From: Parus major
Lineage: Eukaryota; Chordata; Aves; Passeriformes; Paridae
Direction of reading: 5' to 3'
Length of the DNA stretch: 64,000 bases
Assembly (NCBI RefSeq): GCF_001522545.3
Contig: NC_031768.1
Coordinates: 84,440,457-84,504,456, forward strand
Positions 36,176 to 46,830 of the stretch are shown here, in pieces. Below the pieces are notes generated by a model. The model ran no database searches. It was given only the letters and a program-made list of their open reading frames with translations, and was not told the origin of the DNA. Each line of letters begins with the position of its first letter. Positions within the stretch are counted from its first letter, which is position 1. The translations under genes and the position numbers were made by a program.

Positions 36176-38052
36176 GCTGGGGAAGGGGCTGCGTGGGACT
36201 TGGGCTCACTGAGGGGTAAATGAAGCTGAAGAGGGGAAAGCAGCTAGGAGTGAGAGGCTGGAGGGGACATGGGGGCGGGCGGACGGATTTGGGGTGACCT
36301 TGAGGATTGTAAGGGCTGGGGATGGGGTGGAAGAGCCGAGCTCAGGGGTGGTACAGGGAATATGTGGGCCTGGGAAAAAGGGGTGTGGGGTTTGGGGTCA
36401 CTCTGAAGGATAAATAGAGAGGGAAGAGGAAACAGCCAGGAGTGAGGGGCTAGAGGAGGTTTGGGGGCTGCAGGAACCGGTATATGGGATTTGGGGTGAC
36501 CGTGAGGGATGTAGGGGCTGGGGAAAGGGAGGGAGCGCTGAGGTGAGGGAATGGGGAGATAGAGGGAGTATGTATGCCTGGGGAAAGGGGGGTGTGGGGC
36601 TTGAGGTCACTGAGGGATGAATGAAGTGGGGATGGGAAGAGAGGGAGCCCTGAGTTCGGGGGGGCTGTTGCGGGAGAAGGGAGCTCTCTGTGTGATTGGG
36701 ATGGGAGTCAAGGGGCGGGAGCCCTGAAGTGAGGGATTTGTTGGCACGGGGAGGCAATTGAAAGGGGCTGGGAAAACGGCATCCTTTGGAGGTGGAGGGA
36801 ATCTGAGGTGGCTCCCTGAGGGATATGGGTGGCGGTGGGGAAGGAGCCCTGAGCTGAGGACAGGGGGGCCTGGCAGGGGCCGTGGGAGGTGTGGGTGCTG
36901 CAGGGACCTTGGCAGGGGCAAAGCAGGGAGAGAGGAGTGTCTGGGGGACCTGGGGAAAGCGGGGCTTTGCCTGAGCCCCCGGGGAGCTGGGAGAGGTGGG
37001 GATAATTCCTCTGTCCTCCTGCTGCAGGTGTTCACCGTCAGGTCCTGCTCACTACCCTGGGCTGCTTTGTGGGCTACCAGCTTGTGAAACGCGCCGAGTA
37101 CGTGCATGCCAAGGTGGACAGAGAGCTGTTCGAGTATGTCAGGCACCACCCAGTGGACTTCCAAGCAAAAACAGGTACACTCAGCTGATATTTTAAGAGA
37201 GACCTCAGCCTGCCATAAGCTGTGTGTAAAGATGTTGCTGGGTTAATGTTTCCCTGCTCCTTCACAATCTGAATTGCAGCAGTCTAAAGGATTTTCTGAT
37301 GTGAAAACAGATGTTGTTATTGGGCCGTTGATGCGCATTGATGACCACCTCTTCCTCCTAAAAGCTCATTTTAGTATAAAAGTATCACAGCCAAAAAAAA
37401 AAAAAAAGGTAGGCCAAATGTACCACAGAAGAAGAAATAAGTGAAATTAGAAATCACAGGTTTTATTCTTGTAACTTCACAATTGTAATGTCTATTCCTG
37501 TAAAGTGCCTGTTTTCAGAAATCTTATGATGAATATTCAGAAAACAAGCAGAACAGGTGAAAAAGGAATAAATAGTAAGGACAGGAAACCTGAAATGGCA
37601 TTGGCTTAGAGCAATGATGAAGAAGAGGACTTTTTTTACTAAATGCAGTCACTGAGCCCAGTGATGCAATAGCAAATTTGGGTGAAAATTGTCCATTTTT
37701 TAATACAATACAGTTGGGTGACTCTGTCTGTTGGATTGTGGTCTGCATCATGCAACATCGGAAGGAATATGTAGAAATAAGAAACTGTTACTACTGAGAT
37801 TCCTCCACAGGGACCTGTGGATAGCCATATAGAACAGAAAAAAAAAAAGAAAAAGTTGTGCATTTAGTTACAAGAGCAAGCTAATGGTTTGCTGTGAGTA
37901 GCAAAAATCAGATTTTTGGTGGTTTTGTTAACATAAAGATTTAATATGAAACATCTTCCAAATCAATCTCAGATGCTGATTAGGTTTTTCCACCTCTTAC
38001 AGAAAAGAAAAGAATAGGGCAGGTCTTGGAGGATTTCCACCCAGTTCGCTGA
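35970..38052 (+). CDS. NDUFC2: NDUFC2, complex I accessory subunit B14.5b
   Basis: Three coding exons: 35970-36108, 37028-37174 and 38003-38052. All junctions are GT-AG and in frame, giving 111 residues (human 119). It is a small accessory subunit of the membrane arm of mitochondrial NADH:ubiquinone oxidoreductase, needed for complex assembly. The N-terminus carries FLPDESRSLPPP, as in mammals. Hydrophobic stretches lie at about residues 20-34 and 50-66 (VLLTTLGCFVGYQLVKR). The tail ends EDFHPVR, close to the mammalian FHPIR ending. The N-terminus is about 8 residues shorter than the human protein. Exons 1 and 2 both end in phase 1. In mammals readthrough into KCTD14 is known. Here joining exon 2 to the KCTD14 main exon (phase 0) would be out of frame. 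Confidence 0.95.
36190..36840 (+). repeat. G-rich degenerate minisatellite in NDUFC2 intron 1
   Basis: Imperfect units of roughly 100 bases (some pairing into units of about 200) recur. Anchor phrases 'ggtcactgagggatgaatga'-like or 'ggggtgaccgtgagggatgt'-like begin near 36205, 36291, 36397, 36493 and 36606, with a weaker one near 36810. The + strand is G/A-rich with many GGGG runs. It lies directly after the CpG island within the first intron. Confidence 0.7.
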
Positions 38053-38174
38053 GGATTTCTCCAGTGGCGACACATCACAGGATGAATTCCTGCCATCCTG
38101 AGAACTTTGGCAAGGTGGCTGACTCTGTTGAACCGTCCATGGCTTAAAAGATTAAATTTTACTCCTTTTCATGT

Positions 38175-38180
38175 AATAAA
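38175..38180 (+). promoter_or_regulatory. NDUFC2: NDUFC2 polyadenylation signal
   Basis: AATAAA lies 123 bases after the stop codon and is followed by a T/G-rich stretch at about 38195-38230, a good arrangement for cleavage near 38195. Confidence 0.75.
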
Positions 38181-38239
38181 AGCTTGATTAAATAGTTAGT
38201 GTTTAATTGTTTGCTCTTCTGTTCCTTTATGGTTTGTCA

Positions 38240-39354
38240 ATACGTGGATGACTGATTTTTCTAACAGAATAAGAACATGGATTAATGTTTTCTTCAGTTG
38301 TTTTAATTGCAAGACTGGAAAGTTGTTCATACAAACATATATTGTATAAAACTCAAAGATGAGTTCTATAAGTTCATCTTTATTATTTCTCTGATCCTTG
38401 AACATGTTCTTGGCCAGCCCCTGTAGATGCTGTACCTAAAGTCTTGCTGTGAAATTCATTCTGAACAGCTACCAAAATACATGCTCTTCCTAATTAATTC
38501 CATCTCTGTTTTTTATTATTGCTTTTTCTTTATTGATAATAAGGATCCAACCTTTCTCCTTTTTCACTTGGTTTCTGGCTCCTGAATCCTAACACTGACC
38601 ACATATGATGGTGAGGATGTTGTGTTGATTTGGGATTTGGGGTTTCTTATTCATTCAATATTTTGGGCCAAAACTGGGCTTTATCTCTTGTCTTCCTGAC
38701 ACTGAGCCCTGTGCCAGGTCAGCGCTCTCTGATGGATATGATGTCCAAACAGATGTAAAAGAAGTGCTAGCCACCCTGATTTGATTCAACCATCTGAAAG
38801 AAGAAGACCTTTCACCATGGTGACCGGCGACAGTGTGGGTGCTCTGGGAGCCTGTCCAGGGCAGCAGAGAGCTAGCACCCCCTGCCACGCTGGAGACGCC
38901 TGATCTGTCCTGTCTGCCAACATCCCACTGGGAGCAGTGCAGAAACCTCTTATCAGCGGTGGCCAGCAGCAGTGGGCAGCAGCAGGGCACCGTCAGGGCT
39001 TGACACATCCCTGGGGCAGCGTGATGCAATGCCCTGCAATCAGAGCAGGCAGAATGTTCCTGTGACACACCGGGCTCGGAGCCAGCTGGAGGGACAGCGG
39101 CTCTCAGAGACAGACCCGCGGGTCCTGGGGGGATGCAAGCGGCCCACAACACGTCAGCAAGCCCTTGCAGCTGTCCCAGGTCACTGGCCTTTGGGGACAT
39201 CCTGCGTCTCCCATTGGTCACGTTCAACAGCCGTGCTCAGTGCGTCACCCCTGCTGTGTCCTGCTGTCACACTTCCCTGGGGCACCACGAGCCCCTCCAG
39301 CTGCTGAGCGCCGCCCCAGCCCAAAGCCACAGGTGGCTGCAGGTGTCCCTCGCT
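38240..39354. other. Intergenic DNA between NDUFC2 and LTR
   Basis: No gene is recognised. A 190-codon - strand frame at 38655-39227 has no domain and shifts in composition. It is judged non-coding, or possibly part of an unrecognised old repeat. Confidence 0.4.
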
Positions 39355-39955
39355 GTCACACCGGCGGGGTTTGACCCCAGCCAGCCACCAAGGCCCACAC
39401 AGCCACTCCCTCACTGCCCCACCAGCAGGATCAGAGAGAGAACCAAGGGCAAGAACTGGAAAACACGGGGGCTGAAATAAAACCAACTTCATAGGGAAAG
39501 CAAAAGCCAGGCATGCAAACAGAGCAAAACAAGGAATTCATTGACCGTTTCCCAGGGGCAGGTGGGTGTTCAGCAATCCCCAGGACTGCAGGGCTCCATC
39601 TCGGTTAACGGTGGCCTGGGAAGTCAAAGGCCATCACTCTAAAAGTCTCCTACTTTCCTACTTTTTCCTCCCACTATCTATACTGAGCATGATGTAATAT
39701 GGTCTGGAATACCGCTCAGGCCAGTTGGGATCAAGTATCCCACCAGTGACTCCTCCCAAGTTCCCAGGCACCCCAGTCCCCTCACCAGCCTGGCAGTTCA
39801 GAAAACAGCAAAGGCCTTGGCTCTGTGCGAGCTCTGCTCAGCAACAGCAGAAACGTCTGTGCCTCATCAACATTAGGTTCAGCACAAATCCAACACACAG
39901 CCCCGCACCAGCCACGGTGAAGAAAATCATCACAGCCTAAACCAGCACAGCCAGC
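39355..39955 (+). mobile_element. Probable solo LTR of an avian endogenous retrovirus
   Basis: The sequence resembles, from memory, an LTR family abundant in songbird genomes. It has a 'gtttgaccccagccagccac' opening, a middle with 'acaaggaattcattgaccg' and 'gatgtaatatggtctggaat', and an end with 'cagccccgcaccagccac' and 'ggtgaagaaaatcatcac'. A possible TATA-like 'ctatctatactgagcatg' is near 39673. I find no adjacent gag, pol or env and no second LTR, so it is probably a solo LTR. Boundaries are approximate and no homology search was possible. Confidence 0.6.
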
Positions 39956-41290
39956 CATGTTCTCCAGGGGACACAGATCCCACCCTTGAGCTACGGCCTG
40001 GTAAAGCACCGGAGGAACATCAGCCCTTCCGTGGTCCTCTCCTCACCAGGAATCGGCCTCCATCCATTCCTCACGGTTCAACACCTGGCTCTGCAGTCGG
40101 CATGGAGGGGGAAGAGCTCCAAAGGCAGAGTTCCATGATGCCGCAGCCAGAGGTGCCACTGCAATGGGCATGGCCCAGGTCTCTCCCAGTATGCCCCGCA
40201 CGCCCCATTTCCTCTGGATGAGACAAGGCTGCAACTTTGCCCAGGCTGAGGAGGGACACAGAGAGCAGGCCACCTCTGAAATCCTCCCTCTGCATAGAGG
40301 GAATTGAGTTAGAGGGACTTCAGATTGGCAGCTGCTTTCCCAGAGAAACAAAACTTCTGCCTGCTCGTGCAATGAGCTCCTTGGGTCTCTTTGGCCACAG
40401 GGATGGTGTTTGGGCAAGCCTGCCCCAAAACTCACCATCCTCCCAGAGAGCCCATCCAAAGCCATGGCTCAGGAGGGGGGAAACGTCACCTCATGTATCT
40501 CCAAATGGCCCCATGTCATCCCCAGTACCTCCTGCCAAAACATCTCCCTTGACTCTGATTGCCGCAAACCCCTCAGAACTGTCCTTGGCCTCCCCTGAAG
40601 CTGACCAGGACCTTTCAGATGTGAGAAGCACCTCTGGGTCTTGCTTCAGCTGCCCTCTCCAGAGCCCCCCGTCTCCTCAGCTGCTCACTCAACCACAGCT
40701 GGCTGGAAACCCTGTCCCTGCTGCCACGCTCGGGCAGGACAAGCCAAAGCCAGAGTGGTCCCAGCGGCAGAGAGAAATGGCTGATCAGGAGAGAGGAGAT
40801 GGCGATCTCCAGTGCATCCCAAAGCTGGCATGTCTGGACATGGGGATGGGTCTTGAGAGGGAGGCTACTCTCCAGAGGTGCTGAGACCTACAGCTCTGGT
40901 GCCCCTCACTCTTGCATGACTGGGCCAAATGTCGGGCACATTCACGCTTTTTTGTACACAGAAATCAGGCACCAGCTTTTGTGGCGTTGCTGTCAACATC
41001 AGCAAGAAACTTTCCAGCCTGAGGCTGGTGGCACAAAGGAACAGGTTGCCCAGTGAGTTTGCACTCAGTGGTTGGACACAGCTCTGAGCTACCTGGTCTA
41101 GTGCAAAGTGTCCCCACACACAGCAGGGCATTGCTCTGGATGGTCTCTGAAGATCCCTTCCAACCCAAGCAACCTCGTCACTTTGAGATTCTTTGCCCCT
41201 TTCCCATTTCCCAGCATTGTCCCACAAAGTTCCCACCCTCCTGAGGCAGTGTCCCCCCCGGCCCTCACTGGGGCACTCCATGGGTGAAAG
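39956..41290. other. Intergenic DNA upstream of the - strand THRSP 3' end
   Basis: GC-rich unique-looking sequence without a recognisable gene. Overlapping open frames at 40043-40465 (-) and 40237-40884 (+) lack family resemblance. One CR1 fragment lies at its right end. Confidence 0.4.
41010..41195 (+). mobile_element. CR1 LINE 3' fragment
   Basis: Diverged CR1 sense sequence: 'gagctacctggtctagtgca', 'tggtctctgaagatcccttc', 'caacccaagcaacctcgtca'. Confidence 0.75.
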
Positions 41291-41322
41291 CACGAGACTG
41301 ACAATGGCTTGACAGGGATTCT

Positions 41323-41328
41323 TTTATT
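41323..41328 (-). promoter_or_regulatory. Candidate polyadenylation signal for the - strand THRSP copy
   Basis: TTTATT on + is AATAAA on -, in a context reading CTAATAAAAGAATCC. It lies about 640 bases beyond the predicted splice donor of the - strand THRSP copy, so it could end a 3' UTR exon. The exon boundary was not identified. Confidence 0.35.
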
Positions 41329-41985
41329 AGCAGAAACAGGGGAAAATGCCCTTGGAGTCCAGGTACCAGCTGGGAAAGGGCTTGGCAGTCTCAAGGGACT
41401 CTTGGAGGTCTGGGTCACCTCACAACACCCCCAGCTTTGTGCCCCTCTTTGAAAATAAAGAGGAGGGCACGAGCCTGCAGTTCTTCCAATGGACCTCCCG
41501 GCACAGCCGGATGCTTCTTCCTATGAGGATAAGGCACCACCCGGTTCTCCAGTGGTCACAACCATCTCCGGTGTCAGTGCCAGTGCCAGGAGATCAGGTC
41601 AGCTGCCACGGAGTGGGGAACGCGAGCGAGACTGGGAAGAGCCTGCGATGGTCAGCGACGGGGATGTCTTGTGCTTCCTGACACCAGCACCTGTCCTGCA
41701 ACAGCAGCATTCCTTAACTCCAAGGATCATCCAAGCGGGATGCACGGTCCATCGACCCTGAGTGCGTAGACTCTGAACCCCTGCAGTGTCTGCACAGAGC
41801 AATGGGATGGGTTCCTTCCTCCAGCACAGAGAGGCATATCCACCCATGTTGAGGGGGCAGTCCCCATTTCAAGGCCCTTCCCAGCAGGTCCCCAGCCCCA
41901 CACTGTTGGCACCTCTCCAGGGAGAGCAACCCTTGTCCTGGACCCTGCACCCCCCCCCAGCTCTTACCTGGTGGCCAGGACAGGG

Positions 41986-42072
41986 TCACCAGCTGGGCTG
42001 GCCCTCGCTGAGGTTGATCTGCTCCAGGATCTGGCTGTACCTCCGGGTCAGGGCGTTGGTGTCCCTGGTGAG
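41986..42072 (-). CDS. THRSP: THRSP (Spot 14) paralog, partial: C-terminus only, cut by assembly gap
   Basis: On the - strand 28 codons plus a stop encode a C-terminus containing ALTRRYSQILEQINLSE. This matches the last 28 residues of the intact + strand THRSP at 22 positions. The frame runs straight into a 100-N gap, so the N-terminal three quarters are not in the sequence. Just after the stop is a splice donor (CACCAG then GTAAGAGCT, with its GT opposite 41966-41967). The intact copy has the same donor layout, consistent with THRSP having its CDS in exon 1 and a 3' UTR exon 2. The orientation, converging on NDUFC2, is the one known for mammalian THRSP. Spot 14 regulates lipogenesis. It may be a full gene or a fragment, which the gap hides. 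Confidence 0.85.
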   Translation of the reverse strand, partial: LTRDTNALTRRYSQILEQINLSEGQPSW

Positions 42073-42172
42073 NNNNNNNNNNNNNNNNNNNNNNNNNNNN
42101 NNNNNNNNNNNNNNNNNNNNNNNNNNNNNNNNNNNNNNNNNNNNNNNNNNNNNNNNNNNNNNNNNNNNNNNN
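42073..42172. other. Assembly gap of 100 N
   Basis: Exactly 100 N are present, a size conventionally used for gaps of unknown length. The right flank is CR1-like sequence, not THRSP, so more than 100 bases are probably missing. Confidence 0.99.
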
Positions 42173-42199
42173 TGCTGTGTCCACTTCTGGTTTTTCTGG

Positions 42200-42700
42200 T
42201 ACAAGAGAGACATGGGCATAGTGGAGAGAGTCCAGTAAATGTGCCATAAATGTGACAGAAGGGCAGGCATATCTTCCATATGAGGAAAGGCTAAGAGAGC
42301 TGGTAGTGTCCAGACTTGGAAAGAGAAGGCTGAGAACAATCTGGTCAGTCTTTCTAAAGATGTGATGGAGGTCAAGAGGTGATCCAGAATTTTCCCACTG
42401 CTGTTCAGTGACAAGACAGGAAAGAAATGACCAGCATAAAATGAAACACAGAACAAATCCCAACAAACAAAACAAAGAAACAAAAAAAAAAAATCCCATG
42501 ATGATGGGATGAGAGAAAAACTTTATTTTTTTTCCTAAAACTGAAGGTGCTCAAACACTGTTACAGACTACCCAGAAAGGGGGTGGAAACTCCATCCTCA
42601 GAGATATCCAGTACCCATTGTCCCATTGTTGACCTTACTTGAGCAGTTGTTCAAACAGACTATCTCCAGAGGGGCCTTCCAGCCTCTCCAGCACTGACTC
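42200..42700 (+). mobile_element. Degenerate CR1 LINE fragment
   Basis: Diverged CR1 sense text: 'catatgaggaaaggctaaga', 'gaagaga'-type run, 'aggtgctcaaacactg', 'gggtggaaactccatcctca', 'ccttccagcctctccagcac'. It begins near the gap, and the boundaries are uncertain. Confidence 0.55.
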
Positions 42701-43572
42701 TGTCTCTGTCCCTGCCTCCTGCCCCCTGTGCTGTCAGCCCAGGAGCTGGCAGCAGGCTGCTCACAGCACCTGACCAGGAGGATGCTCTGTCAGGCCTTGG
42801 TGGAGGTTGGAACTCTGGCAGCTGGAAAACTGCTTTGAGCTGGGTCCCACAATCTCTGACTCCTGTCACTGCCCCTCCAAGGACCCTCCTTCAGACTTGG
42901 AACTTTCATGTTTCTCCTCAGGCTGATAACTTCTGACAACTACTCACTGTTAAATCCTGCTGCTGGTCATATTACTCCTTTAATAAGCAGTTTGGGGCAA
43001 GCACCCTTCAGAGAAGTATCACCTGTTTACTATCACCTTCTTTTAACAGGGCTTGCTCTCTAGACCAGCTGCCCATAGTTGGACTGGATGAAATCCCCAC
43101 ACCAGCACAGAAGAAGGTGAGTTTTCAGGCAGAGCACATGGGAAATTCACCCTCTCTGAATAAACCCATCACTTGTTCCCTTTCTCCACTCCTCAAAACT
43201 GTCCAGATCAAGGCAGCTTTCCCATGGTGTTCTCTGCAACCTGTCTGCCCTGGAGGAAGGCACTGGACTCACCATCCTGGGTCTCCAGCAGTGGTAAGGA
43301 TGGTGGTGAGAGGGCAGGATGGCAAAGTACCTGACAGACCACAGGCACCTCCTCACCACCACACTCAGAACACGGGGATGCAGAAGACCCCCGGCCAGCT
43401 TGGGCCAAGGCCACAGAGAGGCTCAGAAGAGATTGTACAGAGCCAGGGAAATGGCATGGCTGAGCCCCAGCTGGGCTGGAGCCAAGCCCGACCCCAAGGC
43501 CATCCGGCCCAATCGGGGCTGGCAGCGGAGGACAGCAGAGGACAGCAGGGGAGGGACGTGCCCCGGCACTGC

Positions 43573-43579
43573 ATAAAAA
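43573..43579 (+). promoter_or_regulatory. THRSP: TATA box of the + strand THRSP
   Basis: ATAAAAA lies 79 bases before the start codon's last upstream base pair block, predicting transcription start near 43600-43610 and a 5' UTR of about 50 bases. The TATA promoter contrasts with the CpG-island promoters of the neighbouring housekeeping genes. It fits an inducible, tissue-restricted lipogenic gene. Confidence 0.65.
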
Positions 43580-43657
43580 GCCCCAGCAGGGACAGGGAGC
43601 AGGAGACACTCTCAGAAGAGCCCAGAGCAGCACTGCCAGAGCTGTAGGAGAAGGGCC

Positions 43658-44047
43658 ATGGAGCAGTACTTCTCGGCCACCCAGAAGATGGAGCAGGAGG
43701 TGATGTTCCCCAGCCTGCTCCGAGGGGTCTTCCCGCAGCAGGAGGGGGCAGCCCCAGATGCTGAGAGCCACACGGACCTCTACGAGCGCTACCAGCTCCT
43801 CAAGGCCATCAAGCCCATGGTGGAGAAAGGCCTGGCCTCTGCCGGTGACCAGAGCCCGACCGGTGCCGACACCGACACAGCCTTAGATGAGGGTGCAGAC
43901 AGCAATCTGGAAGAGCGCGTGTCCCATCACGTCAATGGATTGCAGCAAGTTCTGACAGACCTCACCAAAAACACCAAAGCCCTGACCCGGAGGTACAGCC
44001 AGATCCTGGAACAGATCAACCTTAGTGAAGATCAGTCCAGCTCTTGA
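43658..44047 (+). CDS. THRSP: THRSP (Spot 14), thyroid hormone responsive lipogenic protein
   Basis: An intact 129-codon frame in one exon. It aligns with the THRSP/MID1IP1 family through the N-terminal MEQEVMFPSLLR block (residues 11-22), the LYERYQLLKAIKPMVEKGL helix (about 42-60), an acidic linker and a C-terminal helical segment ending ALTRRYSQILEQINLSE. It is shorter than human THRSP (146 residues) because translation starts where the mammalian protein already has about 16 residues. Spot 14 acts with MID1IP1 on acetyl-CoA carboxylase and fatty-acid synthesis (family knowledge). The start has a strong context (gggccATGg). Only 22 bases after the stop there is a donor (CTCTGAG then GTAAGAG at 44070), so a 3' UTR exon lies downstream. 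Orientation is opposite to the truncated copy at 42.0 kb. Duplicated Spot 14 genes are known in chicken. Confidence 0.93.
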   Translation: MEQYFSATQKMEQEVMFPSLLRGVFPQQEGAAPDAESHTDLYERYQLLKAIKPMVEKGLASAGDQSPTGADTDTALDEGADSNLEERVSHHVNGLQQVLTDLTKNTKALTRRYSQILEQINLSEDQSSS

Positions 44048-46631
44048 GCCTGCACTTCCCATCTCTGAGGTAAGAGCTTGGGGACACAGTGCCAAGGAAG
44101 AGCCGGCTGAGGGGTAACATACTTTGTCCTCATGCCCCATCAGCTGATGTGTTATGTAACATGTGGTGTTATACTGTTTGCATTACACCCCCAAATCCCA
44201 GGCGTTCTGAGTCTGCACTCCATTGCTCAACAGAAACCTCCTCCTGGATTTGTCTTTCTCAATTGCCACTGGTGCAAGCTGTGTCAGTGAACAAAGGCAA
44301 CTCCGTGAGATCCATGCTTTCCCCAAGACTCCCCAGTCTGCAGCATAGGCAATGTCTTTCTGCTGCTGACCAGACACAAAAGATACCAGGGACAAGGGGG
44401 ATGGGTGGTTGTAATACCATGACTGGACTCCAGGAGCTGCCAGACACTGGTGCTCCAGTTATTTCTCTTTTTTTTTCTCTGATGGAAAATGCAACAGTCA
44501 TTTTTAGGGAGTAGTTTGGCACTTTCAGGTTTGCAGATATCTAACTTTGGCATACCACCTGCAAACAGCTCAGACACGTCAATCTTCCCCTAGCCTGAAA
44601 AGCAAGCCCATTCTCCATCCTGGTGGGACTTTGATCCCTGAGGCCCCTTGAGGAGACTTCCCCATGATCCATCAGAGATGGGGTTCACGGTCAACGTCCT
44701 TGTAGTGAAATGTAGGGGATAAAAAATGATAGCAGCAACAGAGGGCATTAACAGGACTTTACCCTTATTTAGGAAGATGCTCAGACAGAATTGAGGACAT
44801 CCTGACCATGTATGTCATCTCCACAGGGTCTGTTGTCCAAGTCCAGTGGCACTTCTCCTGCACCATGTTCCACTGAGGAGTGTCCTTCTTGAGCAGTGCA
44901 GAGCTTGGCCATCTGCCTGCTGGGTGCTGCCTGTACCATCTGACTCGTCCTGCGGCTGATGCTGCTGGCAAGCTTCCTGCTTCGTTTCACTCCTGTCCTA
45001 GGGGGATTTCTGCGGGGCAGAGATGAGTGGTTTGTATAGTTGCTTTGTAGAAGGTGTCTGTAACTTTGAAGCGATGCTTTTTTCTGTGTGTGCCTAAACA
45101 CCTCCAAACCGTTCTCTTTGGTAATGTAAATGAAATGCAAAGCCTTGTGCAGATGTGTCCTGTGTTTCCTACCAGCTGTCACTTCTGCAGTACTACTGTC
45201 CCCTAGCACATGAGGATGAAGGACCTTGGCCACCAAGGCCAGGCTTCAGTGCAAGGAGATGAGCTGGGTTTCTTTGCCAGGGCTTTGAGATTAATGTTCC
45301 CCCAGCTCTCTGTCTCTCCCACCTTGCAAAACCCCAGTGTAATCCTGCCACCATTCTGTGCTTGGTGCTGGATCCCAGCCTGCTCCTCAGCATCCTTCCT
45401 CCCCTCCCACAACATCTCCTTTTATTCTGGATTCCCAGCGTCAGTACCTTCACATCCATCCCTCGTTCTACACTCATCCAGCCCTCCATACCCAGCACCA
45501 CATCCTCTCCTGTGAACAACCTGTTGGAATCCTCACAAGCCCCAGCAAAACAGGGGGGTGGTTCTGCTACTCTCTGCTTGGCCATGACACACTCCAGAGC
45601 TGGGAACAGAGGAGGAGGTGGGGAAGCTCAGCTGGGGTAGGAAGATAGGACCTTGCTCACCTCTGCAAGCTGTGGGGAGACCAGAGGCAAAGCCCTCCCT
45701 GGGTGGGTGGGCAGAAGCTGTAAGCTCTTGACAGGCAGGTTGGAGCCTTCAGGACAGGTTGGGTCCCACTTCCAAGTGACTCATTCCCTCCCAGACACAC
45801 CACCCTTGGGAAGTCCTACTGAGCTGCTTACAAGAGGGAGGTGTCCCCTTCCCTGTTCAGGACATTTAAAAAAAAACTTAGCTGTTGAAATAGTGCTCCT
45901 TTGGCTGAACAAACTGATTCTCCATCCAATTTCCACTTTTGATTATAAAACTGGAGGTCTCTAAGCATCTGTGGTGAGAGGAGGATTGTCACCATGCCCT
46001 GTGCTGCAGGCTCTGGTTGTGTTCATGTTGCTACAGGTGCTCTCTGAATCTGCTGCACCACAAAAGTGAAATACCATCCTTCAGATTAAAATCAGAGACT
46101 CATCAGCTCTAAAAGCCTCCACGTAAAATGAACAGATGTTCTGCAGATTATATCCCTATTTCCTCCATTCACCTCCAGGCAGCTCCATGCCTTGCTCACA
46201 CATTCATTTGGATCCCTTTAGTGGGGTCCTGATTGCTCAGCAGCAATTGAAGATCCACAACACGGTGAAAGGAAGACAAGAGCAGGAACTTCCTGCCTTG
46301 CTTTTATTTTAGTGAAACTTTAATTGCACAGAAAATAAAAGAGAAAAAATGTTGTGCTGTTTAACAGTGGAATGTACTGTGGCAGCTCAGATCTCAGACA
46401 CAAGCCTTCAGCCATGCATCCTGAGAAGGTGGGTGGAGCTGATAAATGGCTGGAAGGCACCAGTTAGGAATGCTGACAGTGTTTGCACAGCACATGGTGT
46501 TTGATTTAGGAGTGGTTCTTGAATTGTTGAGTCTCTTAAACAGAGGCTGCCAATTCAATATATTGAAATAGGAAATAAATATTTTAAAAATACTTTTATG
46601 GATAGTACTATTTTCCAAACCGATGCACAGT

Positions 46632-46830
46632 CACAGAATCATGGAGTGGTTTAGGTTGGAAGGGACCTTAAAGATCTCCTAGCTCCAAAACCCCCTGCCA
46701 TGGGCAGGGATGCACCTACTGGATCAGTTTAATCAGGGCCCCATCCAGCCTAACCTTGAACACATCCAGGGGTGGGACAGCCGTAACTTCTCTGGACAAC
46801 CTGTGCCAATAACTCATCACTCTGAGTAAA
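46632..46830 (-). mobile_element. CR1 LINE 3' fragment
   Basis: Reverse-complement CR1 beginning 'cacagaatcatggagtggtt', then 'aggttggaagggaccttaaa', 'ccatgggcagggatgcacct', 'gaacacatccaggggtggga'. Confidence 0.87.

Noticed and set aside
35736..36209. 157-codon - strand frame at the NDUFC2 promoter
   Set aside because: It contains a repeated Pro/Thr motif that is only the translated 40-bp duplication and CpG island.
36607..37164. 185-codon - strand frame in NDUFC2 intron 1
   Set aside because: Pro/Ser-rich translation of the G-rich minisatellite and of NDUFC2 exon 2 in antisense.
38655..39227. 190-codon open frame on the - strand
   Set aside because: No recognisable domain, no supporting splice or promoter context, low-complexity Ser/Ala/Cys composition. 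Probably chance in GC-rich DNA.
41714..42499. Long - strand frame spanning the N gap
   Set aside because: Continuity is only created by the N run. The part left of the gap is the THRSP C-terminus and its intron, the part right of it is CR1.
43208..43771. 187-codon - strand frame upstream of and overlapping THRSP
   Set aside because: Antisense to the THRSP start and GC-rich, with no family resemblance.
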